This document shows, in pieces, positions 33,402 through 36,236 of a stretch of 36,236 nucleotides of DNA (the stretch's first letter is position 1; the number at the start of each line of letters is the position of its first letter). The stretch covers positions 1 to 36,236 of the forward strand of contig CAJGCZ010000024.1 in NCBI GenBank assembly GCA_904501975.1, read 5' to 3'. This DNA is from an uncultured Akkermansia sp. (GTDB lineage Bacteria; Verrucomicrobiota; Verrucomicrobiia; Verrucomicrobiales; Akkermansiaceae). The notes under the pieces were generated by a model. That model saw only the letters and a program-made list of their open reading frames with translations, was not told the origin of the DNA and made no database searches. The position numbers and the translations under genes were made by a program.

Positions 33402-33430
33402 ATTCTGGCGTTTATGCGTTGCTTTGTCAA
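33402..33430 (-). promoter_or_regulatory. promoter of the ATPase gene
   Basis: TTGACA (33425-33430) and CAGAAT (33402-33407) are 17 bases apart on the minus strand. The -10 box is 11 bases from the ATG. Confidence 0.6.
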
Positions 33431-33455
33431 GCACAATCACACAATTTGCAACACT

Positions 33456-33493
33456 AATGCGTATTTTCCGCAGTTGTATTGCGGATTATTCCG
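33456..33493 (+). repeat. additional copy of the ATTGCGGATTATTCCG element
   Basis: ATTGCGGATTATTCCG at 33478-33493 is identical to 32075-32090 and to 33578-33593, from which it is exactly 100 bases away. A partial match to the surrounding repeat (TGCGTATTTTCCGCA) precedes it. It lies just upstream of the ATPase promoter and could be an operator (inference). Confidence 0.75.
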
Positions 33494-33545
33494 ACACAAA
33501 CATAAGTTATTTTATATAAACACCCTACAATTGGAGCAAAATTTT

Positions 33546-33646
33546 CCGCAACGCCACTGCGCAAAATACGCAGCAGCATTGCGGATTATTCCGAGCGCTT
33601 TACAACACGTTGTTGCCGTGCAAGTTACAAACGGAACATTTTTTCA
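33546..33646 (+). repeat. imperfect direct repeat, copy 2 (upstream of the ATPase, overlapping the GH123 gene end)
   Basis: This partner of 32043-32144 includes the last codons and stop of the GH123/DUF4091 gene (33625-33642). The two copies lie about 1.5 kb apart in direct orientation and bracket the ATPase gene. Confidence 0.8.
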
Positions 33647-35310
33647 GTTGTTTCAGAAATAAGCTTTCGGGCGCGCACGATATCGTCTGCATGGGAGTTC
33701 CCCTTGCTGCGGGCAACGGTAAAGAGGGCAGAAAGCCCACGATTGAAGGCATCTATAGCCGCCTGAGCCTCAGGAGTATCGAGTTCTGCGGCACGCTCAC
33801 GCAAGATACGGATTTTCTCCGCCGCCTCAATACCATCGCGCAGGCGCTCAAAGCGAATGGAGCTCAAGCATCCGCGCTCTGCACCACCGGGGTACACCAA
33901 GAAACAATCACCAGAAGGCCATTTGCCGAAGTCCGTACATTGGGTGGGAGATTCATTCCACGAGTTATATGCCCAGCGCAGGAAGCCATCCAAATGATTA
34001 GCCGCCACAAAGAATCCAATCCACTCCGCCTCTGCAGGGGGAGAGAACGTGAAGGTATTGGGTTTTTGCGGGTGCAAGCACACGTAAATGGTGGTCTTTT
34101 TCCCCTGCTCCTTGCGCTCGGCCAGCAGGTCGCCCATCACCGTACCGGCATGCGTAATGATGGGGGAAAGGTTATACACCTCGCGCGTAAAGGCAGAAGG
34201 TTTATCCACGGCAGAAACGATACGCAGCTCCGGGGCATATTTGTCCACCATGCTTTTGGCGGCGCGGGCCATGTGGTCCGGGCGCTCATCTAAGGCAATG
34301 CAGGTTTTCTCCAGCCATCCTTTTTGCTGCAAATGGGCCCGGAAGGCGGTAAGGAACGGCCCCCAAGTCTCTTCCCACACAGGTTTATTCACCTCCAGCT
34401 TAATATGCTTGTATTGGCAGGTGGCTTCATCCCAATAGCGCACCTTCATGTGCCAAGGCACCATAGTGTAGCATGAGATTTGCTCCGTAATACCAATATC
34501 ATTCATCATGAAATCCACCCAAGCATCAAAAGCAGAGAAATCATAGCGCCATGTGCCATCTGCCCCCTTAATCCACTCAATGTTGGAGGGGAAATCATCG
34601 TGCGTCTGCCCGTTCCAGGCTTCATCCAACAGGGTGCAGGTAATCACTTTTTGCCCCGCATCCGCCAGCATCTGCATATACGTGCGCATAGCGGCAAAAT
34701 GCTCCTTACTCCACGGCTTAACCCCATGCACGCGGGCAATGCTCTGCGGGTGCTGCCATAAATCTAGGTGAAAATGCCACTCGCCGGGCTTAGGCAACAC
34801 GCCATTCTCCACCACCAGCTCTACCGGAATCCGCCCAGCCTCTGCCCCGGTCGTTGTCACCACCAGTTCCCCACGGTACAGCCCGGGAAGCGCCGTCTCC
34901 GGAATATCCACCTGCAATAAGTAAAGCTGCGGTTGAGCACTCATGGCAAACTCCGGCGTATACACCACATCTGCCACCTTTTTATTGTGAGCACGCACAT
35001 AAGAAACCGCCTTGGGGGCAGCCGCAATCCTCCCACCACCACTTGCAGCGCTCAGCTCACATGTGGCCTCCACAGTCACCCCCCATTGGTGGGAGGCGGA
35101 ACCCTGAATCAGCCCCACAAACTGAGCCGTCACGCGCTCTCCTCGCCAGCCGCGCATTTGCAGCACCTGGCATTCATTTTCGGGCGCAACCTGTTCCCCC
35201 TCAACCAAACGCACATGCGCATTAAGCCCGGTCAGTTGAATACTCATGGAGTCCGCAGCCTGCCCTACCAAGGGCAATGCAGCCAGCAAAGAAAAGAGCT
35301 GTTTTTTCAT
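33625..35310 (-). CDS. secreted GH123-like glycosidase (DUF4091)
   Basis: 561 residues with a signal peptide cut after GQA near 18. An N-terminal beta-sandwich (about 25-185) precedes a barrel with FHLDLWQHP, the adjacent acidic pair Asp341-Glu342 in CIALDERPDHM, and a C-terminal DUF4091 segment (GDCFLVYPGG, SSIRFERLRDGIEAAEKIRIL). The Asp-Glu pair is the catalytic pair of GH123 beta-N-acetylgalactosaminidases, so removal of beta-GalNAc from glycans outside the cell is the best guess. The gene starts 28 bases downstream of a terminator for ndk, and its promoter is not clear. Its last codons lie within a sequence duplicated on the far side of the ATPase. Confidence 0.85.
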   Translation of the reverse strand: MKKQLFSLLAALPLVGQAADSMSIQLTGLNAHVRLVEGEQVAPENECQVLQMRGWRGERVTAQFVGLIQGSASHQWGVTVEATCELSAASGGGRIAAAPKAVSYVRAHNKKVADVVYTPEFAMSAQPQLYLLQVDIPETALPGLYRGELVVTTTGAEAGRIPVELVVENGVLPKPGEWHFHLDLWQHPQSIARVHGVKPWSKEHFAAMRTYMQMLADAGQKVITCTLLDEAWNGQTHDDFPSNIEWIKGADGTWRYDFSAFDAWVDFMMNDIGITEQISCYTMVPWHMKVRYWDEATCQYKHIKLEVNKPVWEETWGPFLTAFRAHLQQKGWLEKTCIALDERPDHMARAAKSMVDKYAPELRIVSAVDKPSAFTREVYNLSPIITHAGTVMGDLLAERKEQGKKTTIYVCLHPQKPNTFTFSPPAEAEWIGFFVAANHLDGFLRWAYNSWNESPTQCTDFGKWPSGDCFLVYPGGAERGCLSSIRFERLRDGIEAAEKIRILRERAAELDTPEAQAAIDAFNRGLSALFTVARSKGNSHADDIVRARKLISETTEKMFRL

Positions 35311-35330
35311 ATTCAGAGTTCAGAAAATCA

Positions 35331-35372
35331 AAATAAAAGGGAGCAGTCTCACCTCTACGGCAGGCTGCTCCC
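35331..35372 (-). terminator. intrinsic terminator of ndk
   Basis: Arms GGGAGCAG (35339-35346) and CTGCTCCC (35365-35372) are followed on the minus strand by TTTTATTTTG. It separates ndk from the GH123 gene. Confidence 0.85.
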
Positions 35373-35397
35373 ATGAGATAAAAATGAGAGTATTTGC

Positions 35398-35844
35398 TTA
35401 GAATACGTTGTCGAAGAGTTCCTCCGGCTTGAAGAAGCGCTTCACCTCAGCCTCTGCACTTTCAGGAGAATCGGAGGCATGGCAAATGTTGAGCATGCTA
35501 TTGGTGCCGAAATCACCACGGATGGTGCCCTTATCAGCCTTCATGGAGTTGGTGGGCCCAAGGATGGTGCGCACGCGGGTGACAACACCGGGGCCGGACA
35601 GCACGAGAGCCACAACGGGGCTGGTCTGCATGAATGCGGAAAGCTTCGGGAACAGGGGCTCGCCATCAATCACAAGGTCAATGATGTGGCCGTAGTGCTC
35701 ACGCAGGATTGCGTCGTCCAGCTGCATCATCTTCATGCCGCGCAGGTGGAATCCCTCTGCCAACAGACGCTGCAAAATCACACCGGACAGGTTCTTGCGC
35801 ACGCAATCCGGCTTAAAAAGAATCAATGTTTTTTCGTCGCACAT
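35398..35844 (-). CDS. ndk: nucleoside diphosphate kinase
   Basis: 148 residues, full length. It moves the gamma phosphate between nucleoside di- and triphosphates in the cytoplasm. The phosphate-carrying His122 lies in NICHASDSPESA, close to the family NxxHGSDS signature with Ala for Gly. LILFKPDCVRKNL near the start and LGPTNSMKADKGTIRGDFG before the His are typical. The gene stands alone with a promoter and terminator of its own. Its leader of about 20 bases is longer than those of many genes in the window, with no strong Shine-Dalgarno site. Confidence 0.97.
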   Translation of the reverse strand: MCDEKTLILFKPDCVRKNLSGVILQRLLAEGFHLRGMKMMQLDDAILREHYGHIIDLVIDGEPLFPKLSAFMQTSPVVALVLSGPGVVTRVRTILGPTNSMKADKGTIRGDFGTNSMLNICHASDSPESAEAEVKRFFKPEELFDNVF

Positions 35845-35870
35845 AATAAACTATCAGTTTGTGTAGGTAT

Positions 35871-35900
35871 AAATTACACCGCCATGCCAACATTTGTCAA
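35871..35900 (-). promoter_or_regulatory. ndk promoter
   Basis: TTGACA (35895-35900) and TAATTT (35871-35876) are 18 bases apart on the minus strand, 26 bases before the ATG. Confidence 0.6.
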
Positions 35901-36034
35901 GCGGAAAGCCCCTTCCCCCGCGATATTTAGGCGTATGCCCCCACAAAATCCCGCGGATAAGGTTAAGAACTCACCGATGACGGTGTGGGGTACATTGTCA
36001 CATCGTGCAAAGTGCTTGCGGAAGGTAGAGAATG

Positions 36035-36063
36035 TTGGACAAAGCCGCTTTTATGCCTACACT
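36035..36063 (+). promoter_or_regulatory. possible promoter of the truncated last gene
   Basis: TTGGAC (36035-36040) and TACACT (36058-36063) are 17 bases apart, with a leader of about 35 bases to ATG 36106. The boxes are modest matches. Confidence 0.35.
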
Positions 36064-36105
36064 ATTGGGTTACTCAAGCGTCATTAACCGCTTGTGGATT
36101 CAATA

Positions 36106-36236
36106 ATGATAAAAATAAATAACAACACAACCAACGGTGCCCTCGATTCCGAGGGCGTGTCTCCTACCTCCGATTTCACCTTCACCCAGAGCGCTAGCCC
36201 CATTGGCTTCACCCGCACCACCTTCACCGCCCCGCC
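36106..36236 (+). CDS. 5' end of a protein-coding gene cut by the window edge
   Basis: An open frame runs from ATG 36106 to the end of the window (43 codons seen). It begins MIKINNNTTNGALDSEGV and continues Thr/Ser/Phe-rich (DFTFTQSASPIGFTRTTF). There is no signal peptide, and the composition is that of an extracellular or phage-like beta-rich protein, but the piece is too short to name. Third positions become strongly C-rich, as in a real gene of this genome. Codons 12-17 contain a perfect 7-bp hairpin (36139-36156). Confidence 0.5.
   Translation, partial: MIKINNNTTNGALDSEGVSPTSDFTFTQSASPIGFTRTTFTAP

Noticed and set aside
35935..36087. 50-codon plus-strand frame upstream of the last gene
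   Set aside because: No ribosome site, no clear promoter, no recognisable family, and it overlaps the possible promoter of the next gene. Likely chance.

Overview
The window looks like chromosomal DNA from a host-associated Verrucomicrobiota bacterium, most likely an Akkermansia-like gut species. This is inference from content: moderate to high GC core genes, many secreted and lipoproteins of no known family, and mucin-type glycan functions (a GH33 sialidase, a GH123/DUF4091 glycosidase, a NahK/mucin-desulfatase-like sugar kinase, a DUF3472 protein). No 16S rRNA or marker phylogeny is available here. There are no tRNA or rRNA genes, no insertion sequences with transposases and no CRISPR array. 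One small signal recognition particle RNA (12738-12836, +) is clear.

Layout. 1-2640: a repeat-rich edge, then a two-gene minus-strand operon made of a lipoprotein with eleven 12-residue Pro/Glu repeats and ankyrin repeats, followed by a cell-wall amidase. 2666-4306: formate-tetrahydrofolate ligase (fhs). 4448-7650: a degenerate Aas-like acyltransferase/AMP-ligase followed by a Ser/Thr kinase. 7721-10918: three minus-strand genes (secreted unknown, sugar kinase, secreted unknown). 11059-12513: bifunctional NAD(P)HX repair enzyme. 12738-13063: SRP RNA, palindromic repeats and a terminator. 13085-15091: transketolase. 15345-16887: three small secreted paralogues on the plus strand. 17014-18600: a DUF3472 secreted protein and a lipoprotein. 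18783-20677: accessory genes for a Fic AMPylase and a GIY-YIG/DUF4357 protein. 21005-23713: pyruvate phosphate dikinase. 23971-27434: an AT-rich pair, a YfhO-like membrane protein and a divergent GT2 transferase. 27516-29528: sialidase. 29656-31983: a large secreted repeat protein carrying the same domain as the three small paralogues. 32155-33390: an AAA/DUF4143 ATPase flanked by duplicated sequence. 33625-35310: GH123/DUF4091 protein. 35398-35844: ndk. 36106-end: the start of a truncated plus-strand gene.

How it fits together. The metabolic genes (fhs, tkt, ppdK, ndk, nnr) are ordinary housekeeping genes scattered singly with their own promoters and terminators. Around them are genes suited to life on host glycans: sialidase, a GalNAc-type glycosidase and a hexosamine kinase. 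Two signals seem most worth following. First, a secreted protein family, apparently undescribed, is defined by a D-x-x-[SG]-A-[DN]-A-type motif followed about 45-75 residues later by [FY]-Y-G-S. It occurs as three tandem single-domain genes and, interleaved with a second duplicated domain, as one 775-residue protein. Second, many promoters place their -10 box only 7-12 bases before the ATG, which points to leaderless or near-leaderless mRNAs. The ATPase locus also carries a duplicated 3' gene end and a 16-base motif found three times, the footprint of an insertion or recombination event.
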